Source of the DNA: Leidyana gryllorum EB-2025a
Taxonomy: Eukaryota > Apicomplexa
DNA length: 64,000 nt
Reading direction: 5' to 3'
Assembly (NCBI GenBank): GCA_048772705.1
Contig: JBLWGC010000133.1
Coordinates: 149,531 to 213,530 of the forward strand
Made by a program: the position numbers and the translations under genes. This document shows positions 1-10,578 of the stretch, piece by piece. Each line of letters opens with the position of its first letter. Position 1 is the stretch's first letter. Below the pieces are notes generated by a model. That model was not told where the DNA came from and did not search any database. It was given only the letters and a program-made list of their open reading frames with translations.

Positions 1-498
1 AGTGTCGATCCTTATTGTTAGTGTCGATCTGGGGAGACAGACAACACTGTCTCAAAAACAAATGCGCCGCCCTACTTGACGAGTGACGGTTATTGTGTCC
101 TGATCAACATAACTAGGAGGCGACATTGATTTGTCGCTGTTCTCAAACTCGATAGTGACCTGACGACGCCCGACATTGTCGGTCAGACTCAATTGTCTCA
201 GCTTACAGCCGCGCTGGTAACACCAGCGGCGCCTCGTTTGTAGATCAGTTCGGTGATATCTTTCACACGCATCTATAATCACAGTACAGAGAGAGTGTCA
301 GATGATATGTTGTTGATCGTCGTCCAATACCTGCGCCCCAGGTCGAAACCCCATGGCAAAGCAGATGCCATCAAATATGTTCGACTTCCCGGTTCCATTA
401 GGTCCCGTGATGGCATTAAATTGGGGGTGCAAATGGTCAATTGTCACACGGTGGCTGTAAGATTTGAACCCCTCCAGGGTCAAGCGCACAATACGCAT
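1..498 (-). CDS. SMC2: SMC2 condensin subunit, N-terminal part (runs off the left edge)
   Basis: This is the N-terminal ATPase end of SMC2, a core condensin subunit that compacts mitotic chromosomes in the nucleus. The first residues read MRIVRLTLEGFKSY, followed by a Walker A loop GPNGTGKSNIFD. After splicing, the block ending VTIEFENSDKSMSPP and ITVTRQ matches the SMC2 head. I place exons at 498-331, 272-207, 159-76 and from 28 to the window edge, with introns of 58, 47 and 47 nt. The first three exon lengths are all multiples of three. An in-frame ATG lies 12 codons upstream (534), but SMC2 proteins start at the M-R-I motif, so 498 is chosen. The hinge, coiled coils and C-terminal Walker B lie outside the window. 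Family assignment is secure; the last intron is less so. Confidence 0.88.
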
Positions 499-555
499 GA
501 TCTTGACGGCCAGCCCCCTTCCAAATACTATCAAAAATCCGAAAGAACCATCTCA

Positions 556-1157
556 CTACTTTCCAGGACCTGCCCATTCTTCCAAAATATCGGTGTACCA
601 TGTATCCAGGAAACCGATACGAGCTGTCACAGAAGCAACAGCGTCAGCCAACTTGACATTGCGGTGCTTTATCAGATGCCACCCCCCCAAAATACTCGCA
701 TAGTCACAACCACTCTCATCAATTATCTGCCAAAAGTCGATCAACGAATCTATCAGCCCACACTCTCAACTAAACTCACCAAGATGTTCCCCCGACCCTT
801 CTTCGGCGGCTTCTTAGCCGCATATTTCATGTACACCGATACGACAAAGTCGTCCGGTGTCGGGTTATCATCAAAGGCAGTATTCTCCAGATTGATCCCA
901 GGAGTCTTCACGAACAAGCGCCGTGACGATATATTGATAATCGTGGTACAATACAGTCTACTGATGATGGCTTTCGCACGGAGGAAGTGCACTCTGTGGA
1001 TGGCATAAGTTCCAACATGGGTCTTTGTCGGCGGTACCAACTCCACAGGCCCGGGTAAACTATCAGCAGTGTCCGATTTGTGCATCGTGAACCGAAACCG
1101 TTTGTAAAAGTCATTGAAGGTGCCTACAGGAGGGAGATCAATAGTGGTGATGGCCAT
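556..1157 (-). CDS. Unrecognised 182-residue protein
   Basis: Two exons, 1157-780 and 726-556, join in phase 0 across a 53-nt intron (GTGAGT...TTGGCAG) to give 182 residues. I do not recognise the family. The protein starts MAITTIDLPP, has a basic Lys/Pro stretch (KKPPKKGRG) in the middle and ends EEWAGPGK. There is no signal peptide or membrane segment. An in-frame ATG at 1190 would add 11 residues, but the codons between would cover the palindrome at 1160-1173, so the 1157 start is preferred. It lies 57 bp downstream of the SMC2 start on the same strand. The intact splice phase supports a real gene; function is unknown. Confidence 0.55.
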
Positions 1158-1159
1158 GA

Positions 1160-1173
1160 CACACACGTGTGTG
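1160..1173. promoter_or_regulatory. Recurrent 14-bp palindrome CACACACGTGTGTG
   Basis: This is a perfect 14-bp palindrome with a CACGTG core, directly upstream of the ATG at 1157. The same 14-mer occurs at 7548, 24802 and 52086, with a 12-bp version at 9392. A regulatory role is inference from recurrence only. Confidence 0.4.
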
Positions 1174-1204
1174 ACGGAGACGGCACACAATCATTAAGCA
1201 GTAT

Positions 1205-1606
1205 CTACAGTTGCACAAGTGCAATATAAGTACCTTCTAGCACATAGACACCCTTGGGGGGCGTCTCACAGGTTTCCAACTTCTTGACAAACTCTTTAAT
1301 CTTGTTGTCACCTGCTTTAGCCCCATACAAGAGAATCAGCATATCCCAGGCCCAGCTCAGATCCTCTCCAGTATCATTGAGTTTAGCCCCCACAATGTGT
1401 CTTTTGTTGAATTCGGGCCCATTTCGCAGGTCAAAGATGGCATAGTAGTCTGGCCACACAGCTGCCTGTTGGACGAGACAATAGAATCGGGAAGCAGAAA
1501 CTGTTTGAAGTTCAAAGGGATCGGTTTTGGGGGTGATGGGGCCAGCAGGGGGAGGTGGATAGCCAGTGGGTTTCTCTAATGGTTCCTTAGATATCTTCTG
1601 CCCCAT
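1205..1606 (-). CDS. Rhodanese-like domain protein, probably myristoylated and catalytically inactive
   Basis: This 133-residue protein begins MGQKISKEPLEK, which fits the N-myristoylation pattern (Gly2, Ser/Lys around positions 6-7), so membrane attachment is likely. Residues about 40-133 resemble a rhodanese fold: YYAIFDLRNGPEFNKRHIVG is the typical strand and 'xGHIxGA' segment. Where an active rhodanese has its catalytic Cys, the sequence reads GVYVLEGTY, so no Cys nucleophile is present. Inactive rhodanese domains usually serve as docking modules, for example in dual-specificity phosphatase relatives. The extreme C-terminus is uncertain, because a possible GTACTT...TGTAG intron near 1210-1240 would change the last few residues. 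The role is inferred. Confidence 0.65.
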   Translation of the reverse strand: MGQKISKEPLEKPTGYPPPPAGPITPKTDPFELQTVSASRFYCLVQQAAVWPDYYAIFDLRNGPEFNKRHIVGAKLNDTGEDLSWAWDMLILLYGAKAGDNKIKEFVKKLETCETPPKGVYVLEGTYIALVQL

Positions 1607-1664
1607 GTTGAGAGTGTCCAGAGCACAAGCTCATGCACATGCACTACACGTCTCTAGCCGCTGT

Positions 1665-2031
1665 CTATCCTCCGCGCAATTGCAGCACCATATGGAGCGA
1701 GTCTCCAGCCTTACATCCGACATGACTTAACACTACATCGTCAGCGAGCTGTTTTCCAGAGTAGATGAGCTTGATTTGCTCCATGGCAATACCTTCCTTT
1801 TCCTGCAAGAGCAAGCGCGAAGAGTTAAGCAGGGGCGGGAGAGTGAATATGGGGGAGACGGTATGGGAGAGGGGAGTGTGTGTGTTCCTCCATTTGGGGG
1901 AGTGGCGTCACAAAGGCTGGTGGTGTGGGGGTCATTACCTGAAGTGTCCATTTGACAAACTTCACGTCGGCTGTGGAGTCAACATCCAACTCTGTGCGCT
2001 TGCCAGCGAGGGTCTGAATGTAAATAATCAT
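1665..2031 (-). CDS. NEDD8: NEDD8 ubiquitin-like modifier
   Basis: Exon 1 (2031-1939) and exon 2 (1802-1665) join across a 136-nt intron to give exactly 76 residues. The protein starts MIIYIQTLAGK, contains EKEGIAMEQIKLIYSGKQ and ends LRGG, with the stop immediately after the diglycine. The form is therefore mature and needs no C-terminal processing. NEDD8 is conjugated to cullins by the UBA3-APPBP1 E1 and UBC12 and activates cullin-RING ligases. Sequence and length separate it from the larger set of ubiquitin-like proteins, though a divergent ubiquitin is the main alternative. An in-frame ATG 11 codons upstream is ignored because the beta-grasp fold starts at MIIY. The matching E1 subunit is at 25880-27460. 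Confidence 0.82.
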
Positions 2032-2045
2032 ACTGCACCCAAACG

Positions 2046-2435
2046 ATGTGGCCACCACGTGCACGGAGTCAGACCCTTATTCCTTTCGTCACTGAGCTGA
2101 GGCAAGGACCTATATTAGTTGTTTTGTTGTCTCCACACGATTTGACCGCCAATCGCTATACTCGATGGAAGCACCCAGCTACTGACTTTGACTCTTTCTG
2201 CTCTCTCATTAGCACTCGATGGAACAAATCACCTCAGCTGAAAGGACCGCCCCCAGACATACCCTTAGACAAACAGCATAAACAATATGTCAGGCGCAGG
2301 CGACTCTCATTAAGTCTCATCGTCCTCGGTTCTATCATATCTCTAGCTGCACTCTCCTCCTTCTACGCTGCCGCTCCCACCTTAGCTCTCATTGCCCTCT
2401 GTTCCTACCTGATTCAGTACACTGTGTCCCATTGA
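2046..2435 (+). CDS. Small protein with two C-terminal membrane segments
   Basis: This open frame of 129 codons is not recognised. Its C-terminal third has a basic patch (YVRRRR) followed by two hydrophobic stretches, SLSLIVLGSIISLAALSSF and a second ending at the stop. That looks like a helical hairpin or a tail-anchored membrane protein. The N-terminal half has ordinary composition, and its start is uncertain: the ATG used here lies 14 bp from the divergent NEDD8 start, and a splice site near 2240 could remove part of it. No signal peptide is seen. The call rests on the membrane segments and the tidy gap it fills. Confidence 0.4.
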   Translation: MWPPRARSQTLIPFVTELRQGPILVVLLSPHDLTANRYTRWKHPATDFDSFCSLISTRWNKSPQLKGPPPDIPLDKQHKQYVRRRRLSLSLIVLGSIISLAALSSFYAAAPTLALIALCSYLIQYTVSH

Positions 2436-2679
2436 TGAGACCGAGTGTGTCTACACCCTGTGTGATGGTATGTGCGCGCGTGTGTGTGTGTGTGTGTCAA
2501 ACTGTGTGGCTCGCTGCCCGACCCGAGCTGTTCAGCTCACTGTTGACGTTCTCCTCATTGGAGTACTCCTATGTCTGACCTCCACTATCTAACTATCTGT
2601 ATATCAAAGTCTCATCTGTCATTTCGGATAGCAAACATAGCGTTCGCCAAAGGTCGGTCGCAGCGGTGGTGTAAATGAA
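2436..2679. repeat. Intergenic stretch with a (GT)n microsatellite
   Basis: The 244 bp between two gene ends hold a run of alternating G and T around 2477-2498, plus ordinary pyrimidine-rich DNA. I see no reading frame or RNA gene here. Confidence 0.6.
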
Positions 2680-5443
2680 TTATCGTGCGCACCGTCGGAT
2701 CCCGACTGGCGGACTTGGAGGAGTGAGATGGGTGGAGAGGACCCTATTGCCGTTTGGGCCGGCGCCTGCTGCACTCCGATACTCGCTGCCGTAAAGACTG
2801 CGATCCTCCGAGAAGAGGTCATCCTCGTCCTCCTCAGTTCCATCGTGGCGTCTATCTCCGGGGCGCGGATGGTGAGTCAAGTATATACGTTCATATTGCT
2901 CGAACAACAACCCATACTGATTATGTGCTGCCTGCAGAGACCTGCATGGGATTAGAGCTTCTTCGTCAGACAAAACCTACTTTTGCAGGCGATCTATTGT
3001 CACCTCTCGTACAGCCAAATGCTGTTCCAACAACCGCCGCTTAGCCTCCGCTTCGGCATACCTGTCGGCCAACTCTTGAACTTGGGCATACAACAATGTC
3101 AACGCCTGGAAGTGGTCGCTTTGGCCGCCGAGGACCCCGTCACTGCAGAGTTATACAAACCGTCCACATCGGAAAGCGGTACGCTCACCTGATCTCGGAG
3201 GCCGAAAAACAGCTCTCCATTCGCGGTACGGACGTTATTGTCGCCCCTCCACGATTCGTTGGCGACCGCACTTCGCGTTCTGAGCTGCCCACCCTAGACA
3301 AGGAATACCGTTGGGCCAACCACTTTTGGTAATGGAATGACTCGGGTGAACACGACTCTCCGCAGCAACACTCCGCCGCCGTCCGCTTCTCGGGTGCGTC
3401 TACAAACTCTTCTTTGGCTTCCGCCTCGCAGACCTGTCGATGCCGGACAACCGGAGTCCCTTCGCTGGCCTCGGACCGGGCAACTGAGGGCACCGGCCGT
3501 GGCACCGATATCATTTCAAGATCCGGAAGCGACAGTTTAGACCGCGCTTGTGACACGTCCGCGGGCAACTTCAGACCGGCATTCTGCACAACATCGTCAT
3601 CGATCAGACGCGAGACAGGAATGGCACACGAGACATGAGAGTGGCACACGAGACATGAGAATGGCACACGAGACATGAAAATGGCACACGAGACATGAAA
3701 ATGGCACACGAGACACGAGATATGTTGCTTAGACGATGTATCAGTACCTGTATGAGGACCTCCAACGAGGAAGCATAAGTCTGAGAAACTCATTGTATGC
3801 CCAGAGACGCTCGTTGTCAGGCTTACCGCAATTTCAGCAAGTTCTCGAGATTTTGCCTCCAGGAGTAGTGCGAGTGTTTCTCTCGAGATCGTTTCGTTCT
3901 TGGAGACCACATTGGTCACTTTCTGACTTCGTTGTCCGAACCGCAGTGTATTGCAGGTTTCTCCTTCGCAACTTGGATCGGTTGATATACAAACGATCAT
4001 ACAAGTGTGTCCATTGCCACCGAGTGAGTCCTGTAAAGCCCTTGTCAAGAGAGCGTTCCGATATGGAACGTGGGCGGCCTTCCTTTCCGTGGCCAAAACG
4101 TCAATCACCAGGCCTGAGGATCAAAGGCGCGATGGATTTCCCACTCAATCAAAGCCACCCCCTCCTCACCGAGAGTCGTCAAGCTCAAGTTGATCGTTTT
4201 GCTCTCTTCCATTGTCGCTTGATCAGCCTTAGTCCTTGCGAGGCGTTCACTGCCAGCCAAATCCACCAGATTCAACTTGCTCGTCTGCGTGGACGGCATC
4301 AGCAGTGGGTCAGAGCTCTGATAATGACTCACTGTTGTCACCCCATTTGTGAGCTGGTGTCGGACCAAATGGAGTCCTACGATTAAATGACTGCGTGAAC
4401 TATGCAGATTGAGCGTAGTCGCCGCAGTCGCTCTCTGACGTCTTCCAGAGTCGTAGAGTCGAAAAAACTGCTCTTCATCTTCGATGAGTCTGCCAGAGCG
4501 AATGAGTGTGTGTCTCACACACCACCTTCACCCCCCCCACACACACACGGGCACTTACGCTTGTTGCAAACCTTCTATTGAGATCTCTTGATTGGGAGTC
4601 TCTCTAATTTTGATATCATTGGAGTATTGACCATTTCCTAAGAGATCTCTGATTTTCTCGCAATAGATCTCGAACATTATAAACTGAGGTGAGAAGATGC
4701 CGGAAAGAGAGAGGGAGAGAGAAAGTGTTACCCTTAATTCGTAATGATTCTCGTTGTCAGCGTGGCCTCTGATGTGTCTTAGAACTTCGTCAACTACTCG
4801 AGGAACAATTCCTTGACGATCAGGATCTGTGCGACGGTGGATTGAAAGGCCGATAGTGGCAAGCGCCCACTGACCATTGACAATTCCTTCCAGCGTGTAG
4901 GTCTTTCCGGTGCCGGACTGTCCGTAAGCCAGAATGGTGCCGTTGTACCCCTCCAAAAAGGCTTCGGTAGTGTCAGCGGCAGCCCGTCTATATACCTGAG
5001 GGGTGGGAGATTAGAGGAGAGGGTTTGATTTCGCAGGGGAAAGAAGGGAGGAGGAATGTTGAACTTGCCTCTTCCTGGCTGACTTCGGGCTCGAAGACGT
5101 GATCAAACTTGAATACTTGATCCAGACGCTGTTGTTGCGATACAACTTTGATGGAGGTGGGATCCCTCGGGTTGATGGTCAGGAAACCCCCTTTCTGGTA
5201 GTCTCTCATCCGGACACTGACTGCGATTCTCTGCACGCGGTCGGACTTGCGATCATTGGCGTTCGTTGTACCATCCGCGGTGTCACGTGACAGGGCATCC
5301 GTTATTCGGGTTGCCGACGTAACACTAGAGATGACCCTCTGCTTATTGGCAGCGAACGTTCGATTCAGTGCCCGCGAAGGAGGGAGGGTAACAGCAACAG
5401 CATCAGTTGGAGACGAGTCCTCAAACATCATTGACAACACCAA
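2680..5443 (-). CDS. Kinesin with N-terminal motor
   Basis: Nine exons (5443-5069, 4995-4732, 4683-4559, 4489-4170, 4113-3827, 3780-3748, 3583-3189, 3142-2981, 2941-2680) sum to 2223 nt and give 740 residues. The motor begins near residue 65. It shows SVRMRDY, FDHVFEPEVSQEE, the P-loop AYGQSGTGKTYT, switch I-like NLHSSRSH and switch II NLVDLAGSER. A late YRNALLTRALQDSLGGN block follows and is typical of the family. After residue about 470 there is a short helical, probably coiled-coil region (LYAQVQELADRYAEAEAKRR) and an acidic Asp/Glu-rich tail. It should move cargo along microtubules towards plus ends. The subfamily is not assignable by eye. Intron 1 (4996-5068) is GC-AG and intron 6 carries a minisatellite. 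Confidence 0.88.
3621..3720. repeat. Minisatellite, five 20-bp units
   Basis: Five head-to-tail 20-bp units of the form atggcacacgagacatgaga occupy 3621-3720, with one to three substitutions between units. They lie inside the 164-nt kinesin intron 3584-3747, about three times longer than its neighbours. Spliced phases (CAG before, AAT after) remove the repeat cleanly. Confidence 0.85.
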
Positions 5444-5467
5444 GACAGAAATTCAATAATATTACAA

Positions 5468-6445
5468 CTACTTGTTGGCTCTGGCCGTAAAAGGGGCTGG
5501 GGGGTCTAATACCCCAATCGGATTTATACGAGCCCAAGTGCGGAAAGACAGGTCGTGCACCCATTCGTTCTGGTTCTCGGGGTACTTTGTCAACGCCCGA
5601 ATCGGCGGGTTACTCGGACTGATCCATACGCGACCCAAACTTTGGTCTCCGCCTGCAAGTTGAAGTACGAATGAGACAAGATTCTCTCTGGGGCTGCACA
5701 AACACTTACCAATGAAACCAGAGTTGAGCGGGTTGGAGTGGAAGGAGAACTCATCGCCGATTGGAGTGGTGTAGTCGACGTCATAGAATCTCCCCTCGGG
5801 GGTGGCGGCGCCCTCTGAAGTCTCGAACTGAAGCTTTTCTGGCAGCCTCTTGCTGCGCAGAAGTGATGATTGCCATTGTTTGAAGATCTCTTCGTTGGTC
5901 AATGACTCATCTACGCCATCGACTTGAAAAAGGAGTACGCGTTCCCGCGGTTTTATCTGCGGAGGAACAAAAAATGGTTCCACTTCCACTGATTAAGACT
6001 CACTTCGACGCCTTCTAAAGGATTTACGGTCTTTCCGGGGGATCCTTTGACCATATAGAACCCGTTGTAATTGATCAAGTCAGACACGTAGAGATCTGGA
6101 CGGTCATATGACTGATAATCGTCAGCTGTCAGCCGGGCTCTCCGGCGTCTGCCCAAGCGCCGTTTTGGAAATCTCGAGTTCAATGGGAAGTAGGTACTGT
6201 CCCATTTGACATGTTTCTGCACAGTTAGGCAGGATGCACAACAACAGTCGCGCACTCACCCTTTTGAAAGCCGCCACATCCTCCCACTCGCAATCGTCCA
6301 CCCGCTTGGCGGTCTCCTCCATTTGGTCATCATCTTCGCTGTCAGAGGAGGAGGATCGGTTCCCTTGTTCACTTTTGACTTGAGGAGTGGGCGGGGGTGG
6401 CCCACTTGAAGAGCTGTCAGAGTCTGCTGAAGAGGAAGTAACCAT
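5468..6445 (-). CDS. Acidic Ser-rich N-terminus plus basic region, unrecognised protein
   Basis: Four exons join in phase 0 or matched phase, with introns GTGAGT...TGCAG (43 nt), GTGAGT...CGCAG and GTAAGT...TGCAG, to give about 265 residues. The first 60 residues are Ser, Asp and Glu rich (SSSADSDSSSS; SDSEDDDQMEE). A strongly basic patch RRLGRRRRARL follows, then an ordinary folded-looking region ending DPPAPFTARANK. The acid-then-basic start suggests a nuclear or nucleolar protein, but no family is recognised. The start at 6445 is the first ATG, and only 31 bp separate it from the divergent IWS1 start at 6477, so the two genes must share a promoter. Confidence 0.65.
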
Positions 6446-6476
6446 TTTGGGGCCAAAAAAACCACTCTCACACAGT

Positions 6477-7785
6477 ATGGATGGTAAGCCACAATGGTCA
6501 CAACTCACTGAACGTTTGGTGCAGACGCTCAACTCTTCGACGAGGACGATGTATTCCCGGATGAGCAGCCCCTGGTGACGGGCGAAGACGAGCTGGCAGA
6601 CGAGGACGACGACGCACGTTTGCCACACAACTCTCGGCGTGAGTGGTTCTGAGATTTCTTTCCGTATCGATTGCAGTGTCTGAGGACGAAGATGACGACG
6701 GTTTGGCGCCCAAGAAGATTCGGATGGCCACCAACCCCCCCTCCCAGTCGCTGATGGGAGGTACTTCAGATATGCACTCGGCCCGGCCCAGTAGTAAACG
6801 AGCGCGAACAACAAACGGTGGTGAGACGCCGAAGAGTGCTAAGCGGCGCAAAGGCGAAAGCAAAGTGAGTGGGAACCCGATCCACGTCGAATATGTGTAC
6901 CTTTCTCTCTTCAGAAGCGTAAAGGTGAAGGGGATGCTCGGCCGGCGACAGAGTTCGAACAAGCAATGGAGAGAGTAAAAGCTCAACGACGAAAGAAACA
7001 AGTTACACAAGAAGAAGCCGCTGAACGGGTCCAATCAATGCTCCAGAAAATGAGAGATATGGCCGATCAAGATGACGCGCGTTTGGCCGCTGGTAAACCC
7101 GCTATCGGCAAGTTGTCCATCGTTGACAGTGTTGCGGCCGAAATTGCCAAACCTGTCTGGACACAATGGTACCTTCAGGAAGGTTTGGTCCCTGTAATAG
7201 AAAGATGGCTCGGCCCCCTTCCAGACGGTGGTCTGCCCAATCTGACTCTCAGATCTAAAATACTCACGCTGCTATCCAGACTACACGTAAGACGATCCTC
7301 GCAGCAACTTGAGTCACCAAATCTTCACAGATGTCACCAGACTATCTGTCGGGCTCTTTGTTAGGCGAGCGATTACTGGAGATCTGGAAACATCCCGAGG
7401 AAACAGAGGACAACCGGCAGTTAATTCGGAAAATCTGCACTCATTTGGTCAAGCCCATCCTGCAGCCCCGATCCTACAACGCCGCAAGTCACTACGAAGC
7501 CATGGGAGTTGCAGCAACACCCGTTCCTGCCTCAGCAAGTAAGTTCGCACACACGTGTGTGGCACTCAAAAGCGTCTTCCAGGTCAACAAGCGGCTGTGG
7601 TACGCAGTGACTTTCGAGCAGCTATCCCGCGAGTGCAGGCGCGCACTTTTAGGGTGGCGCCGCGGTCGCATGTTACCAGTGATGCAGGTTTAGGGGGCGG
7701 TGGGGAGGGTGAGCGTTTTTCGCGTGCTGTGGATAACCAACGGAGTCGGGGACCGGCGGGTCGTAAACGGGGCGTCCGTGCCTAG
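6477..7785 (+). CDS. IWS1: IWS1/SPN1 transcription elongation factor
   Basis: Exon 1 is only ATGGATG followed by GTAAGC; five further introns follow, all short. The spliced protein starts with an acidic stretch (LFDEDDVFPDE, SEDEDDDG). It then has an NLS-like segment KSAKRRKGESKKRKG and the conserved IWS1 core: MLQKMRDMADQDDARLAAGK, EWLGPLPDG-type WLGPLPDGGLPN, and IWKHPEETEDNRQLIRKI followed by LVKPIL. That is the TFIIS N-terminal (LW) fold that binds Spt6 and travels with RNA polymerase II. The C-terminal tail is Gly/Arg rich and ends GRKRGVRA. The last intron carries the CACACACGTGTGTG palindrome. Family assignment is firm; the tail beyond 7600 is less conserved. Confidence 0.85.
7548..7561. 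promoter_or_regulatory. Recurrent 14-bp palindrome CACACACGTGTGTG
   Basis: This is an exact copy of the palindrome at 1160, here in the last intron of IWS1, 8 nt after the donor GTAAGT. Its function is unknown. Confidence 0.4.
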
Positions 7786-7858
7786 TAGTGACAAAGATAA
7801 GGTGTGCGCGAACAAGCGCAGATTTTTAGGTTATCGGCTGAAGAACACACACACGTAT

Positions 7859-10578
7859 ATGGGCGGGGACGCGCAGGAGCCACGGAACCGCGGTGTGTGG
7901 GGCGGAGAGGGTATCAGTGAGGATGGTAGTCCTCATGTGGTCGGCAGCTCGCCCTGGTTGATGGCTGATGAAGGGGGGGCGGCGAGTCCTGCCGAGGGGA
8001 GTGGTGCTGTCAGTCCGACTACCGCTGCCATGGTGGCTGCCGCTGGCCCAATGGCGTTGTCGATGCGGAAGAGGGTCGTTTGGTATTTTCAACGGGCTCG
8101 TTTCTACTTGCGTGACGCAGAGCGGCAGTTGGGATGGGCGGCAAAGTGTGGAGGCACCAATTTCTCTGTATGGGAGATTATTGCTGCCGTGATAATATGG
8201 GCGATTCTGTTAATAGTGGTGGTACAGTTCGCGTTGGAATCGGCCAAGGCGCGTCCTTTAATGGTGGGCACTCGACTGACGAAGGGTTTGAGCGAGGCGA
8301 GTGGGAGTGACAAGGAGTTCGCCGATCAAATGGCACAAGCGTTCGGTGAATGGAAAGATCTGCAAGAGAAGTACCCGGCCAAGTTTCAGAACTTCAGCCA
8401 ATACCTCATGGAAGAGAAGATGAAAGAGACGCGCCTCCGACGTAAATTGAATAGGTTGAGCAAAAAGAGCCTCAATATGGTTTCAAGTATCGTTGTTCCC
8501 CCCGCTCAACCACCACCTCCTTACAGCAAAGAGGAGGACTACGAGCTGAAATGGACCTACCTGGCTGATGAGAAGGCCTGGCCATACGTGGGCTCAGAGA
8601 GATATCTTGATAGATTCAAGTCTGATTCACGACACTATTACAACTCACTCGCCGTATTCCCCCACTCCAACCGTACACGCCTCCATGGACTCGTTGGTAT
8701 CTGGCCCAATGGCACCCGCGCATGGCAACCCGACCCAATGCCACCTCCCATCGAAGAATATCCTGGTGGCAAAGCCGAGGCCCTCAAGAATGGAGGTTTC
8801 TACTTTAATCTTAGCAACGCTCTTCCACTCGATCGAGACGGACCAGACGGACGCGAACCCTTCTGCAAGGACGAATATTATGATCTCGCCGAGTACGAAG
8901 ACGTATCTGTTATCATTACCTTCTATAATGAACCCCCCTCAACCCTCCTTCGTTCCGTGCATTCAGTACTGAATCGCACTCCCCCACCCCTTCTGAGAGA
9001 AATCATTCTTGTTGATGACCACTCCAACAACACCGAAAATATGCCTGGTGGTTACATATATGAATACATCAAACTCTTGCCCAAAGTCAAATTGGTACGG
9101 CCTTTCCATCGAAATCATCCATCTTCCCACCATCGTGCCTGTGTAGATGCGTCAGCCCGAAAGACGTGGATTAGTGCAAGCGCGATTAGCTGGAGCTAAA
9201 TTAGCAAAGGCTCCCATCATCGTGGTACTCGACTCGCATATTGAAGTCAACATCCATTGGCTCGAACCTCAACTCAAACGGCTTAAAGAAAGCCCCAAGA
9301 GTGTCGTATTCCCCCAGATCATGTCGATTGACTCTGAAAACCTCAATCAGCGTCAAGACGCTGGTATAGGGTAAGTCACTGCCACCACACAACACACGTG
9401 TGTGCGTCCGACCGGCCCAACTCATATCACCAATCACAATCCAGATGCTTCTTGAGCTTCAAATGGGTCATGCAAGAACGTCCCTACTTTACCAAGGTTG
9501 ATAGTGTTGATCCTGTGCCGTCACCATCAATGGCCGGAGGTCTATTCGCGGTACGACGTGACTGGTTCTTTGAGTCTGGGGGCTATGATGACGAGTTCCA
9601 AATGTGGGGTGCGGAGAATGTGGAGATGGCTTTCCGTATTTGGATGTGCGGTGGCCGGGTTGAATGCACACCATGTGCCAGAACCTACCACATTTATCGG
9701 CATGGGGGTAGCGGCTATAAGAGTCCTGGTGAATACATTCGACGGAACAGATTGAGGACAGCCAGAGTGTGGCTAGACGACTATTGGCAGCTGAGTAAAG
9801 AGTTCGTTGGCGAGCACGACGTCGACATGGGACCGTTCGATAAGGTGAGCGAGTGGCATTGGCTAACGATCACCAGTTTCCCTAGATGTTGGATCTCAAG
9901 GAACGTCTACAATGCAAGAATTTCCGATGGTTCCTCGAAAATGTAGATCCGAAACGGGAAGGTACCGATATGGAGCAATTCGGGATCTTGGGCGAAATTC
10001 AAAACCTCGGAGACCCCCAGCAGAAACTCTGTATTGATGAAATGAGCAGGAAGGAGGGAGGTGAACCATACGAGTTGTACCGCTGTCACGGCCAACGGGG
10101 AGCCCAAGGGTGGTTCGAGACTCGGTGAGTGGTTCTGAGACTCTTGAGTATGAGATCCTCTCGATATGTAGGGATGTGAAGAGAATTCGGAATATGTCGC
10201 ACGAGGGTCTGTGTATGGGTCATCACTTCAAGATGACTCATTGCGATCAGCGCAACAACGACGATCGATGGGTTAGTATTCCGGAGCACCAGTGGTTGGC
10301 GTGGCAGAAGCCTGGCACGCCGGACGACAACGTGGACTACCTGAATTCTGCGGCGTGGGAGTGTTTGGGAGTTGACTACTCTAGCCGACCGGTAAGGGGG
10401 CAGATCTAAGCACTATGGTTGTTGTTGTTAGGCCAAGTTGACGTGGTACGCTTGTGACTACGACTCTAAACACATCAAGTGGGGTTACAAGCACTTCCAA
10501 GTCGATCCCAGCTTCGAAGGGCCTACCCGACGTCCCACAGAGAAATTGCCGGGGCTGTTGGGTAACCCCAAGAATTAG
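7859..10578 (+). CDS. Polypeptide N-acetylgalactosaminyltransferase, copy 1
   Basis: This is a type II Golgi membrane enzyme that starts mucin-type O-glycosylation by moving GalNAc from UDP-GalNAc to Ser/Thr. A cytoplasmic N-terminus is followed by one membrane segment (EIIAAVIIWAILLIVVVQFAL). The GT1 region has SVIITFYNEPPSTLLRSVHS and EIILVDDHS. The metal-binding DxH motif appears as VVLDSHIEV, and the Gal/GalNAc-T motif is GGLFAVRRDW through WGAENVEMAFRIWMCGG. A C-terminal ricin-B-like lectin domain is degenerate. Five introns are seen, after KVKL, GIG, PFDK, FETR and SSRP. A start at 7961 (MADEGG) is an alternative. Its paralogue is at 43282-45579. The stop overlaps that of the convergent gene at 10575. 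Confidence 0.9.
9392..9403. promoter_or_regulatory. 12-bp version of the recurrent palindrome (ACACACGTGTGT)
   Basis: This lies in the second intron of GalNAc-T copy 1. It is the core of the 14-bp palindrome found elsewhere; only the outermost base pair differs. Its function is unknown. Confidence 0.35.

Noticed and set aside
253-1008. 251-codon plus-strand frame
   Set aside because: It is antisense to SMC2 and the 556-1157 gene, which have family or splice support.
3621-3720. CRISPR-like array
   Set aside because: The units are contiguous with no spacers and the genome is eukaryotic; it is a minisatellite.
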